Source of the DNA: Paenibacillus bovis
GTDB lineage: Bacteria > Bacillota > Bacilli > Bacillales > Bacillaceae_C
Length of the DNA: 38,453 nt
Reading direction: 5' to 3'
Assembly (NCBI GenBank): GCA_007679095.1
Contig: VEFU01000044.1
Span: forward strand, 1 to 38,453
Made by a program: the position numbers and the translations under genes. The notes below the pieces were generated by a model. The model saw nothing but the letters and a program-made list of their open reading frames with translations, searched no databases and was not told the DNA's origin. This document shows, piece after piece, positions 17,190 through 25,845 of this stretch (its first letter is position 1; the number at the start of each line of letters is the position of its first letter).

Positions 17190-18395
17190 GTGTCCAAAAC
17201 AATAATTCGTTTATATTTTATCATTCTCCTATTTATTCCGATGTTATCTGGTTGCTGGGATAGTTTAGATCTCGAAAAGAGAGCAACCATTCTTAGCATT
17301 GCTATTGATAAGGCTGATCCAGATGCAAACGTAGAACATATAACTCATTTTAAGGAAGAAAGCAGTTCTACTGACCAAGAAATGATACGATTAACAGCAC
17401 AGATTTCTGTTCCAGGACGAATACCTCTAGGTCCAGAAACTGGCGGTGGTGAAAAGGAGCCTGTATGGATACTCACATCTTACGGACATACACTAGAGGA
17501 TGCATTGCTTAATTTACAACAAGAGCTGGCTGATGATTTGTTTTTAGGACACTTGCGAATTATTGTGATTAGTGAGGAATTAGCGAAAGAAGGAGTTGAA
17601 CGCTTTAATGATTATTTGCGTAGACAGCCAGAAGTGCGAAGAACCGCATGGCTAGCTATTTCTAAAGAAGAAGCGGCCAAATACATGGATATAGCTCCTA
17701 AACTAGAACGTGTTCCAGCATTATACTTAACGAGTATGGTGTCAAATGCAGTAAATTTAGGGAAATTTCCAAATGATACGATTGGATTGTTTTGGCGAAC
17801 ACTTTCCAGTAAAGGAAAAGATGCTTATCTCCCCTATTTAGAAATCAGAGAAAATGAAAATGTTCAAATAAATGGTCTTGCTTATTTTAAAGGTGATAAG
17901 ATGCTGGGGAAGATTGACCCAATTGAAATTGGGTTATATATGGCTGTAGTCGGCGAAAAAGAAGGGGGATATGGGGCGTTAGTTAAAATACCAGGGACGA
18001 ATGATGAAGTGTTAATTCGCGCGGTCCGAAGAAAATCGGAGATCAACTCCAAAATAAAGAACGGGAAGCCGAACATCCATGTGAAGATTCGATATGAAAG
18101 TGAGATACAAGAAAATGAGAGTGTTACAACCGAATTAAATAATGAGAAAGTCCTACGTCAATTAGAAAAACAAGCAAATAAGGATACAAAGAAAAACGTA
18201 GAGAAACTAATTAATACTTTAAAAAGTAAGGAATCAGATGTATTTGGGTTTGGTGAATACATTCGTGCAAAACATCCTATTTATTGGAAAAGAGAGATAC
18301 AGACAAAAGAAAATTGGGCAACCTTTTATAAAGATTTAGATGTAAGTGTTGAAGTAGATTCACATATACGTGGGGTAGGTATTAAAGCGAAGTAA
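17190..18395 (+). CDS. Spore germination receptor C subunit, lipoprotein (GerC family)
   Basis: This 401-residue protein has a lipoprotein signal peptide ending in LSGC with the lipidated Cys at residue 22, followed by the usual WD-LDLEKRA motif. The body shows the three-domain GerC pattern, with segments such as GHLRIIVISEELAKEG, NDYLRRQPEVRRTAWL and GLAYFKGDKMLG. It would be anchored to the outer face of the inner spore membrane. The start is GTG, 10 bases after AGGGAG. It is third in the A-B-C order standard for these operons. Confidence 0.95.
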   Translation: MSKTIIRLYFIILLFIPMLSGCWDSLDLEKRATILSIAIDKADPDANVEHITHFKEESSSTDQEMIRLTAQISVPGRIPLGPETGGGEKEPVWILTSYGHTLEDALLNLQQELADDLFLGHLRIIVISEELAKEGVERFNDYLRRQPEVRRTAWLAISKEEAAKYMDIAPKLERVPALYLTSMVSNAVNLGKFPNDTIGLFWRTLSSKGKDAYLPYLEIRENENVQINGLAYFKGDKMLGKIDPIEIGLYMAVVGEKEGGYGALVKIPGTNDEVLIRAVRRKSEINSKIKNGKPNIHVKIRYESEIQENESVTTELNNEKVLRQLEKQANKDTKKNVEKLINTLKSKESDVFGFGEYIRAKHPIYWKREIQTKENWATFYKDLDVSVEVDSHIRGVGIKAK

Positions 18396-18431
18396 ATTTA
18401 TGTTGCCAACTAAAATGGGAGGTACTACTAA

Positions 18432-18635
18432 ATGCTTGATATAGGATATACCTATTACCTCATTTTTTTACTTATTTTAACAGGTGTAATGATGATGATA
18501 GTGGATGTAAAAGCGTATAATAAAGCAAAAATGAAAAGGGAAAAGAAATATGCAAAGATTTTAGGCTGGGTAAATATTATTCTTGGTGTAATGATATACA
18601 TTGCTAATTTGACCTATGAAACCTGGTTTTGGTAG
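18432..18635 (+). CDS. Small two-helix membrane protein, germination-operon D-type (CLC_0170-like)
   Basis: This 67-residue protein has two membrane helices (about residues 5-25 and 45-65) joined by a basic loop, DVKAYNKAKMKREKKYAK. The second half, ILGW-NIILGVMIYIANLTYE-W-W, resembles the CLC_0170 family of small proteins often found next to ger genes. D-type proteins of this size can modulate germinant receptors in Bacillus. The ATG has a good GGGAGG site and follows the C subunit by 36 bases, so it is likely the fourth gene of the operon. Confidence 0.75.
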   Translation: MLDIGYTYYLIFLLILTGVMMMIVDVKAYNKAKMKREKKYAKILGWVNIILGVMIYIANLTYETWFW

Positions 18636-18674
18636 CCTCTTTTTATGTTAGCTAGGATATTAGGAGTACAATAA

Positions 18675-18818
18675 ATGAAACACTATCAGCTGAATCAGTT
18701 AACAATTCAAATAGGACGCATTTGTATGCAATACGAATGGAGATTATATTCAGAGGACAATCTAAATAAGATTAACTTTACCAGCGGAGGAAATACACGT
18801 AGACTCCTACGGGAATAA
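18675..18818 (+). CDS. Possible 47-residue small protein running into a repeat
   Basis: An ATG with TAGGAG 8 bases upstream opens a 47-codon frame (MKHYQLNQLTIQIGRICMQY at the start). The last twelve or so codons, including a TRRLLRE end and the stop, come from the intergenic repeat beginning near 18785. The first part does not look repeat-derived. No family is recognised. It may be a real small protein whose end was replaced by the repeat, or chance. Confidence 0.3.
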   Translation: MKHYQLNQLTIQIGRICMQYEWRLYSEDNLNKINFTSGGNTRRLLRE

Positions 18819-19030
18819 AGGCCTCAATGAGACCCCGCAGTGCGAATAGCACGAGGAGGCTCATTAGCCTTGTCTAGTTGTAGGCGCTATCGGCTCGAGG
18901 TCAAATAACCTGAGACATGAAAGGCAAAGACCGCCTTTCTTTGTCTCAGGTTATTTGCTTGTCGCCGATAAGCAAGCGCCTTTCACTTTTCTAAGCCCGT
19001 GGAAAGCGAAGTGTATTTCCGTAGCGGTAT
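18785..19030. repeat. Bacillaceae intergenic hairpin repeat, full copy
   Basis: This gene-free stretch is filled by a structured repeat. The left arm (GCGGAGGAAATACAC) and the complement of the right arm (GCTACGGAAATACAC) are related inverted ends. Inside, CAAATAACCTGAGACA (18902-18917) pairs perfectly with TGTCTCAGGTTATTTG (18942-18957). The right arm at 18976-19030 reappears in opposite orientation at 27216-27270, with 52 of 55 bases the same. Such elements are dispersed in Bacillaceae genomes. Between two convergent genes it may end transcription from both sides. Confidence 0.75.
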
Positions 19031-19089
19031 AGTTGCAATAATATTATTCAGATTTTAATTTGTTCCAATGTTATTGGAGTAAAAAAATA

Positions 19090-19818
19090 TCATTTAAGTT
19101 TACTAGCAGCTAATGTATCTAACAAAAACGTGGCACCAGCATGTGTTTGGAAGTGTGAAGCGGGAACATCATCACTTACTGGACCGTGAATGGCAAACTT
19201 TACGATATCTGCCTTTTCTTCACCATTTGCTACTACAAATACTTCTTTACTTTGTAATAACGTCTTCATCCCTAATGTGATGCCTTTTGTAGGGATAGGA
19301 TGATCATCTGTAAAATATTTTTTGCTTTGTACTAATGTTCTTTCATGTAAATCGATAACGCGAGTCGGAGCGTTTGCAGAACTACCTGGCTCATTAAAGC
19401 CAACATGACCGTTCATTCCAATCCCAACAATGGCTAAATCCAATCCTCCCATATGCTCGATAATCGCGTTATAGCGTGCTGCTTCAGCGTCTAAATCTTT
19501 TGCCTCTGAATTAAACGTAAAAATTCTATCTTTATTAATTCCTGTTGGCTCGTAGAATAATTCAGTAATTTGCTGATAACAGCTGAACGGCGAACTTAAT
19601 GGGATACCTAAATATTCATCCAGTGTAAACCAATTAATAAAGGAGAAGTCTGCTTGTCCAGCTTGATGTAAATCAACAAGAGCCTTATACATTCCTTTCG
19701 GTGTTGTACCAGTTGGTAGACAAATATTTACTTCCTTTTTTTGTTTAGACAGCTCAATAATGGCTTGTGCAGCTGCTAGACTTAATGACTCGTAATCACT
19801 TTTTATTACTAGATTCAT
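19090..19818 (-). CDS. nagB: Glucosamine-6-phosphate deaminase
   Basis: This 242-residue enzyme converts glucosamine-6-phosphate to fructose-6-phosphate and ammonia. Family motifs are visible: the phosphate loop CLPTGTTPKGMY, the catalytic-Asp segment NWFTLDEYLG, and NGHVGFNEPGSS holding the ring-opening region. The length is standard. The ATG at 19818 follows GGAG by a normal spacing and lies 23 bases inside the end of the AraC gene, so the two are translationally coupled. It is the last gene of a minus-strand unit GH4-AraC-NagB. It would channel amino sugars freed by the nearby glycosidases into glycolysis. Confidence 0.92.
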   Translation of the reverse strand: MNLVIKSDYESLSLAAAQAIIELSKQKKEVNICLPTGTTPKGMYKALVDLHQAGQADFSFINWFTLDEYLGIPLSSPFSCYQQITELFYEPTGINKDRIFTFNSEAKDLDAEAARYNAIIEHMGGLDLAIVGIGMNGHVGFNEPGSSANAPTRVIDLHERTLVQSKKYFTDDHPIPTKGITLGMKTLLQSKEVFVVANGEEKADIVKFAIHGPVSDDVPASHFQTHAGATFLLDTLAASKLK

Positions 19819-20716
19819 GAAAAGACTCCATTCTTTGTTGTTTGTTAACATGCTGTTTTCGATAATTAGAAGGGCTAACACCAACTAACTTCTTGAAAAC
19901 CAGGTTAAAATGAGTGACATTTTTATAACCTACTTTATAGGCTATATCAATAATCGCAAGATTGGACATGAGCAAATGTTCGATTGCCATTTGTACACGT
20001 TTATTTGTGATAAATTCAATGATAGAGAACCCAGTATTTTTCTTAAATTCACTGCTTAAATACGTAGTAGAAACTCCTACCTGTTGTGCGATTTTCTCTA
20101 GTGTAATATCTTCATGGAAATAGAATTGATTTATATAATCCAATGCCATCGATACAATTGGTTTTAACTTTTTCCGGGAATGATGCTTAAGTGCACTATC
20201 GTCACTTTTTCCATACGCCCTTTTTAATTCGATTAATAACCATTGAAGCAATGAGGAAATTGCTGATAAGGTATAATCATCCTGATTCTCATACTCTTTT
20301 AAAAGATGCTGAAAACTATGTTCCAATTTTTCCTTTAGCTCTTTATCCGTATGGAGCTGATGGGAAAAATCAGAAGGGCGATGAAAAAATGGAGACAATA
20401 GGTCGTCTGCTGAATTAGAATAACCATTTTGAATAAAGGAGTGATCAAATATAATTACAACGGCATCAAATCCTTTATCATCGACTAATTGGCTTTTATG
20501 CAATTCATTCTTACCAATGACAAATAGGTCACCTTTATTAAATTTATACAGTTTATTTTCAATAAAATAATTACCTGATCCATCTAACACATAAAATATC
20601 TCGAGAAACTCATGCCATTCAAAGGGCATTTTCCAATTTCCCTTATTTTTATATATGGATATCTTAAATGGAAAGGAAAAGTCCTTTGATAATTCGATTA
20701 CTTGTTTTGTCGTCAC
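19796..20716 (-). CDS. AraC-family transcriptional regulator
   Basis: This 306-residue protein has an N-terminal cupin-like ligand domain (residues about 20-110, with EWHEFLEIFYVLDGSGNYFI). The C-terminal double helix-turn-helix of the AraC family is at about 195-295 (ITLEKIAQQVGVSTTYLSSE, then DIAYKVGYKNVTHFNLVFKK). Such proteins usually activate sugar genes on binding a carbohydrate. It starts with GTG 11 bases after the GH4 gene and ends overlapping nagB. Its position next to a divergent promoter pair suggests it controls both the minus-strand unit and the GH20 gene; this is inference. Confidence 0.9.
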   Translation of the reverse strand: MTTKQVIELSKDFSFPFKISIYKNKGNWKMPFEWHEFLEIFYVLDGSGNYFIENKLYKFNKGDLFVIGKNELHKSQLVDDKGFDAVVIIFDHSFIQNGYSNSADDLLSPFFHRPSDFSHQLHTDKELKEKLEHSFQHLLKEYENQDDYTLSAISSLLQWLLIELKRAYGKSDDSALKHHSRKKLKPIVSMALDYINQFYFHEDITLEKIAQQVGVSTTYLSSEFKKNTGFSIIEFITNKRVQMAIEHLLMSNLAIIDIAYKVGYKNVTHFNLVFKKLVGVSPSNYRKQHVNKQQRMESFHESSNKK

Positions 20717-20727
20717 AATATTTCACC

Positions 20728-22011
20728 CTAGTTATTAAATAAAGGTAAAAATTCCTTATGTGTTTCTAATAATTCATCTAACGTCTTTTCTGCGGCTGAT
20801 AGACTATGAACAACAGGATCGACTAATAATGCTTGAAGAGCTTTTTGTCTGTCACCCGTTACAGCTGCATCTACTACTAAACGTTGAACGGATATTTGCA
20901 TTTCACAAAGAGCAGCAATTCCATCAGGCAAGTCACCCATTGTTAATCCTTGAATCCCATATCCACTTACTAATGCCGGTACTTCTACAATTGCATCATT
21001 GGATAGATTCGTGATACAACCGTTATTCGGGATATTCACTGCTTCTACATATTCGTTACGATTTTCAACGATAGCGCGAATAATCTTAAAGGCAATCTCA
21101 CCAGATGGTTGTGTTAATAGATCTCCGAGTTCATCCGTTCCATCTGCTAAGCGAGTTAGTTTTTCCCACATCTCAATACGGTGGTTATTTGCCCATTCAA
21201 AGTTATATCCTTCAAGCCCAGCATCTTCCCAAGCATAAGCTAAATATTCACCAATATGATCGTCACTTGGTGCTGGCCAATAGCCAAAGTGGCGGAACAT
21301 CTTCCGTGATAGTGGATCATGTGTTTCACCTAGTTGGGCTTCTTTTTCACGTAATTCAGGGTATAAGTCCTCACCAGTTTTCTTATCGCGAATATCAAGG
21401 AGCCATAATAGATGGTTCACTCCACCAACTTTAATGTCAATGTCCTCACGATTTCGTCCTAAAATGTCTGCAACTCTATCTCTACCCATCATTGCTCCAT
21501 GACATAAACCTACTGCTTTAATATTTGTATATTTATTGATTGCCATACAAATTCTGCTTTCAGGATTTGTGAAGTTGATCAGAAGAGCATTCGGACATAA
21601 TTCTTCCATATCACGGCAAATATCTAAAATTATCGGAATGTTACGGAGTGCATGTGATAGACCACCTGGGCCACCATTTTCCCCTAGTACTTGTTTTATA
21701 TCATTTTTAATTGGAATTTCCCAATCTTTTTTCCATAATTCATCACGTTTCATTGCAATGGAAGTAATAACGAAATCAGCATCGTGTAATGCTTGACGAC
21801 GATCTGTAGTACTTTCAATAATAAGTCCAGTACCCGCCTCTTCATTCATTCTTTTCGCTAGACGAGTAACAATATCTAAAGTTTCCGCATTAACATCAAC
21901 TAAAACTAGTGTACTACCTTTTAACTCTTTCATTTGAATAGCATCACGAAGAGAGCCTGGACCAAATGAAACACTACCCGCTCCAATAATGACAATTTTA
22001 ACTGAACGCAT
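20728..22011 (-). CDS. Glycoside hydrolase family 4 enzyme (CHG type)
   Basis: This 427-residue GH4 enzyme uses NAD+ and a divalent metal to break glycosidic bonds by oxidation and elimination. The N-terminal nucleotide fold has IIGAGSVSFGPGSL. The metal and substrate motifs are NFTNPESR, GLCHGAM (Cys ligand) and GGVNHLLWL (His ligand). The CHG form differs from the CHS form in the other GH4 protein at 25846-27147, so the two probably act on different sugars, possibly one uronic or amino sugar; the substrate is not determinable. The ATG follows GGAGG. It is the first gene of the minus-strand unit. Confidence 0.88.
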   Translation of the reverse strand: MRSVKIVIIGAGSVSFGPGSLRDAIQMKELKGSTLVLVDVNAETLDIVTRLAKRMNEEAGTGLIIESTTDRRQALHDADFVITSIAMKRDELWKKDWEIPIKNDIKQVLGENGGPGGLSHALRNIPIILDICRDMEELCPNALLINFTNPESRICMAINKYTNIKAVGLCHGAMMGRDRVADILGRNREDIDIKVGGVNHLLWLLDIRDKKTGEDLYPELREKEAQLGETHDPLSRKMFRHFGYWPAPSDDHIGEYLAYAWEDAGLEGYNFEWANNHRIEMWEKLTRLADGTDELGDLLTQPSGEIAFKIIRAIVENRNEYVEAVNIPNNGCITNLSNDAIVEVPALVSGYGIQGLTMGDLPDGIAALCEMQISVQRLVVDAAVTGDRQKALQALLVDPVVHSLSAAEKTLDELLETHKEFLPLFNN

Positions 22012-22128
22012 CTCAATTCCTCCAATTGTTTGTTATACTGTCATTACTTACATTATACGTTAGTAGAATTGGAATCTAATGATTTTTTTGGAAAAACTTT
22101 AGATATTTTTAGGTGTTAAATGAAGTGA

Positions 22129-22157
22129 TTGACATTCTATATCTATATATTTATTCT
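22129..22157 (+). promoter_or_regulatory. Predicted sigma-A promoter of the GH20 gene
   Basis: TTGACA (22129-22134), a 17-base spacer and TATTCT (22152-22157) lie about 35 bases before the GH20 start, within the 180-base gap between the divergent units. The -35 box is perfect; the -10 box matches 4 of 6. Confidence 0.6.
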
Positions 22158-22191
22158 TGAGAGAATTTAGGGACATAGGAGGATGATTTGC

Positions 22192-24090
22192 TTGTCAGAT
22201 TTATTAATAGTACCCAGGCCACAAACTTGTGAATTCAGTAGTGGTCACATAACAATTGATTCATCGTGGAAAATTACTTGTACAGATTATCGACTAACAC
22301 AAGTTGAAGTAGAATTGCAGGAATTGCTACTAGCGCAATTACATATAGAAGTTCCACTTTCTAGGACTGGAAATTCGCAGATAAACTTAGAGTTGAATGA
22401 GTCTTTACAAGAACAAGAATACAAACTAGTAATTAAAGAAGCTTCCATTCAGATTATTGGTGGCTCTGTGCAAGGTGTACACTATGGATTTGTTACGCTA
22501 AAGCAAATAATCATGCAGTCTGGTTCCTCACTTCCAACTCTTAAAATTCATGATTGGCCTGCATTTGAAGTAAGAGGATTTATGCATGACATTGGTAGAT
22601 TAAAAATACCAAAAATAGAAACGGTTTATCGAATGATCGATATATTAAGTGACTTGAAAATAAATCAATTCCAGTTATATATGGAAGGGTATTGCTTTGA
22701 ATATGAACAATATAAGCAGAATTGGCCAGTGGCAACCCCTATTACGAAGGAAGAAATGCAAGCAATTGATCGCTATGCGAAGCAGAAGTTTATTGAGTTA
22801 GTGCCAAATCAAAATAGTTTTGGGCATATGGAAAAGTGGTTAAACAATGATGCATTTTCATATCTTTCTTTATATGAAGAATCAGGGGGGAATCGTGGTT
22901 CTACTCTAGATCCGACAAATCCAGCTTCCTTCCATTTTGTTCGTAATCTATTTAATGAATTACTTCCTGCATTTAGTAGTAATAAAGTGAATATTAATTT
23001 TGATGAGCCTTTCGATCTCGGTCGCGGAAAGAGCAAGGAGTTAAGTGATGAAGTTGGAGTCGGCAATGTTTACGTCCAATTCTTTGAAAAACTGTATCAA
23101 CTTTTAGCGAAAGAACATGGAAAGAGTGTCATGCTATGGGGCGATGTTTTAATGAATCATCCTGAAATGCTAGATAGACTGCCGAAAGATATTACATTAT
23201 TGGACTGGGGCTATGATCAAAAAATGAAAACTTTTGAAAAAAATGGCCCGGCATTACAAGCGTCAGGCATCGATTTCTATTTTTGTCCTGGTACGAGCGC
23301 GTGGCATTCCCTTGCTGGCAAAACGGATAATATGATGAACAATATAGAGGATGCTGTTGTTGCAGGGAAAAAGTATGGAGCAAAAGGGATATTAAATACG
23401 GACTGGGGTGATGTTCATGGCAATTGGCATTACCTACCTATTAGTTACCCGGGAATGGTATATGGTGCTCAACTTTCTTGGAATGTAGAGAATAAAGGGA
23501 AAGCAGATTTAGTGAAATACTTAGATCGTTTTATTTTTAAAGATGAGCAAGAACAAATAGGACAGTTATTGCTTGATTTAGGTAATTACTTTCAACTTGA
23601 GGGCTATGACCTTCATGACTCAACAATGACATACAATACTTTAACTAATGGCCTTTTATCAGCTGAAAAGGATAGGGAAATTTATCTAGATAATCTCTGG
23701 GCACTGCGTGAATATTTCGATATCCATTTTGATCAATCTGTTTTAAATCACTATGATTTCGCTGGCTTTCGAAAACTAATTGCTGATGCCAAAATACGTT
23801 TAGAACAATCGGTACTTCAGTGTGACGACAAAGAAATAGTATACATGGAAATACAAAATACAATTCGTTTCATAGAACATGCGGTTACATTAAAAGAAAT
23901 GATTAAGAAGGACGAGCAGAATCCGACGAGATTTGAGAAAATGAAATCTCATTTACTAGAAATACTTTCCGCCCACGAACCACTTTGGAGATACAGAAAC
24001 AAAGGCGGAAACTACGAAATAAGTATAAAAACGCTTCAATCACTTTTAACGCAATATGAAGATATGATAGAAAATGAGAAGCAGTCTTAG
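22192..24090 (+). CDS. Glycoside hydrolase family 20 protein (beta-N-acetylhexosaminidase-like)
   Basis: This protein of about 632 residues has an N-terminal GH20b-like domain (residues 1-115, ending in VHYGFVTLKQII) and a TIM-barrel with the Asp-Glu catalytic pair at 271-272 (NINFDEPFDLGRG). It also has the aromatic/acidic pocket segments LDWGYD and NTDWGD. GH20 enzymes remove terminal GlcNAc or GalNAc by substrate-assisted catalysis. There is no signal peptide, so it acts on imported oligosaccharides. The TTG at 22192 is chosen because AGGAGG ends 9 bases before it; the ATG at 22183 is too close. A long helical C-terminus follows the barrel. Confidence 0.85.
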   Translation: MSDLLIVPRPQTCEFSSGHITIDSSWKITCTDYRLTQVEVELQELLLAQLHIEVPLSRTGNSQINLELNESLQEQEYKLVIKEASIQIIGGSVQGVHYGFVTLKQIIMQSGSSLPTLKIHDWPAFEVRGFMHDIGRLKIPKIETVYRMIDILSDLKINQFQLYMEGYCFEYEQYKQNWPVATPITKEEMQAIDRYAKQKFIELVPNQNSFGHMEKWLNNDAFSYLSLYEESGGNRGSTLDPTNPASFHFVRNLFNELLPAFSSNKVNINFDEPFDLGRGKSKELSDEVGVGNVYVQFFEKLYQLLAKEHGKSVMLWGDVLMNHPEMLDRLPKDITLLDWGYDQKMKTFEKNGPALQASGIDFYFCPGTSAWHSLAGKTDNMMNNIEDAVVAGKKYGAKGILNTDWGDVHGNWHYLPISYPGMVYGAQLSWNVENKGKADLVKYLDRFIFKDEQEQIGQLLLDLGNYFQLEGYDLHDSTMTYNTLTNGLLSAEKDREIYLDNLWALREYFDIHFDQSVLNHYDFAGFRKLIADAKIRLEQSVLQCDDKEIVYMEIQNTIRFIEHAVTLKEMIKKDEQNPTRFEKMKSHLLEILSAHEPLWRYRNKGGNYEISIKTLQSLLTQYEDMIENEKQS

Positions 24091-24105
24091 TTAGGCTGCT
24101 TCTTT
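24078..24105 (+). terminator. Terminator overlapping the GH20 stop
   Basis: GAAGCAG (24078-24084) pairs with CTGCTTC (24096-24102), followed by TTT. The stem includes the last codons of the gene. The tail is short, so read-through into the next gene is possible. Confidence 0.5.
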
Positions 24106-24289
24106 CGGATGTCAACGCAAAAAAATAACTGAATTTCATAAAACTACCCGTAGTCCATCAATGAAACGGAATCAATACCCACACTAAAAAATCCTCTTAC
24201 TATTATAATTTTTCATTTCCTTTTTCAGAAGAAGGTCTATAATAGATGGATAGAATGATATTTTTATGATAAAAATGAGGGAATTCCCA

Positions 24290-25609
24290 ATGCAGAAGCA
24301 ACAAAATGTTGCATTTTTAACTTTAGTTAATTTTTTTATTCCATTAAGTTTATCCGCTACGTTAGTGACCGTTTCGCATGTAATTATTAATAGTACGTTA
24401 GCGCGGTCTTCTAACCCAGCAGTAGTCATTGCTAGTTATTCAGTTGCGATGAGTTTATTTGGTATTTTTGAACGATGTGCTGTAATATTGCGGCAAACTT
24501 GTGCAACTCTTGTAAGAGATAAGCATTCGTTTAAACTAGTATCAAGGTTAACGATGTTTGTGTTGGCAGCAATATTAATTATCAGTTTAATTATTGGTTA
24601 TTCTCCAATAGGAGACATGTTTTTTCTTAAAGTTCTTGGTGTGAAGGAACATATGCTGGAGCCAACACTATCCGCTTATCGTGTGTTGATGTTCGTGACC
24701 ATTTTCTCCGGGATTCGTTGTCTTTATCAAGGTGTAATAATCACCAATTTGAAGACAAAATGGCTCACCATTGGTATGATATTCCGACTTGTATTCATGG
24801 GTGGATTAGCATGGGTGCTATTACATTTTGGTTTAGTGGAGCATGGCTATATTGGCTCGATTATCTTTTTAGTCGGGATGGTTGTGGAAGCAATTGTCAG
24901 TTTTATAGAAGGGCGTTCCATCGTTAATAAGATTCCTGATAAAAAACCTGACCATCATGTGGTTCATTCATCGCAAGTGCGTAAGTTCTATTCGCCGTTA
25001 TTAATGGCATCGCTCATTGCGGTTATGATATCACCTGCTATCAATGGGGTACTAGGTTGGAGTAAAGATGCCGAAATTGCGATTGCATCATATGCAGTTG
25101 CTTTTTCGATTTTGAATTTACTTCTTAGCTTTGCATCTTATCTCCACCAAATAGTGATAAATTTTTATGAACAAGATGCTAAACTTGTTCTGCGTTTTAC
25201 GATGATTTTTAGCTTAATACCTACTTTATTATTAATTGCAATTGCTTTTACTCCAATTGGCGCTTGGGGCTTACAACACATAATGGGTGTTTCGGGTGAA
25301 TTACTAGATCAAAGCTTAAGAGCATTGAAGTTTTTCATTGTGTTCACATTATTCTTCCCTTGGCTTGATTACGTAAATGGCGTATTAATGCTGAAAGGGC
25401 AGACAAAAGTAATGACATTCTCGCAAGCCGGAAATGTGATTACAACCATCACATTTTTAATCGTTCTAATTCTTTTAATCCCAAATGGAAGTGGCTATAT
25501 CGGTGCATTGGCGCAATCACTGGGCGTCATGGTAGAAGCCTCGATTGCATTCATCATGTTAAGAAGATACATGCATAAACCATTATTAAAAATTAGAAAA
25601 CTAACATAA
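24290..25609 (+). CDS. Multi-pass membrane protein of the MATE/MOP type
   Basis: This protein of 439 residues has about twelve membrane helices in two similar halves. The segments NFFIPLSLSATLVTVSHVII and FYSPLLMASLIAVMISPAIN occupy equivalent places at the start of each half. This fits the MOP superfamily, which includes MATE exporters and the related ANKH-like proteins. The substrate is unknown. The ATG at 24290 follows GAGGG by 8 bases. It lies between the GH20 and GH4 genes, about 200 bases from each, with its own terminator, so a link to sugar metabolism is only by position. Confidence 0.7.
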   Translation: MQKQQNVAFLTLVNFFIPLSLSATLVTVSHVIINSTLARSSNPAVVIASYSVAMSLFGIFERCAVILRQTCATLVRDKHSFKLVSRLTMFVLAAILIISLIIGYSPIGDMFFLKVLGVKEHMLEPTLSAYRVLMFVTIFSGIRCLYQGVIITNLKTKWLTIGMIFRLVFMGGLAWVLLHFGLVEHGYIGSIIFLVGMVVEAIVSFIEGRSIVNKIPDKKPDHHVVHSSQVRKFYSPLLMASLIAVMISPAINGVLGWSKDAEIAIASYAVAFSILNLLLSFASYLHQIVINFYEQDAKLVLRFTMIFSLIPTLLLIAIAFTPIGAWGLQHIMGVSGELLDQSLRALKFFIVFTLFFPWLDYVNGVLMLKGQTKVMTFSQAGNVITTITFLIVLILLIPNGSGYIGALAQSLGVMVEASIAFIMLRRYMHKPLLKIRKLT

Positions 25610-25619
25610 ACGAAAATGG

Positions 25620-25662
25620 GAGTTATTGAGTTATCTAAAAGACGACTCAATAACTCTTTTTT
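25620..25662 (+). terminator. Terminator of the MATE-like gene
   Basis: GAGTTATTGAGT (25620-25631) pairs perfectly with ACTCAATAACTC (25645-25656), followed by TTTTTT. Confidence 0.9.
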
Positions 25663-25767
25663 GTATATATGTATAAAGAATTTACTAAAGTTAAATACTA
25701 TCTTGTTTTACGATAATTGAAAAAACAGCAATATTTTACCCTATTACCGCATATTTTTACCATTGAG

Positions 25768-25781
25768 TGTAAAGCGGTTTC
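25768..25781 (+). promoter_or_regulatory. Candidate CcpA (cre) site
   Basis: GTAAAGCGGTTTCA matches the cre core (AAnCGnnnnCA) and most of the 14-base consensus; only the leading TG is inverted. It lies 64 bases before the GH4 start, where carbon-catabolite repression of a sugar gene is expected. Confidence 0.45.
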
Positions 25782-25845
25782 ATTCTACTATAGATAATAG
25801 ACATAACTGAAAAAATTTTATTACATACGATGGGGAGGAAGTTAA

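Noticed and set aside
21105-21434. 109-residue plus-strand frame inside the GH4 gene
   Set aside because: It is antisense to a well-supported GH4 enzyme, with no ribosome site and no recognisable motif.
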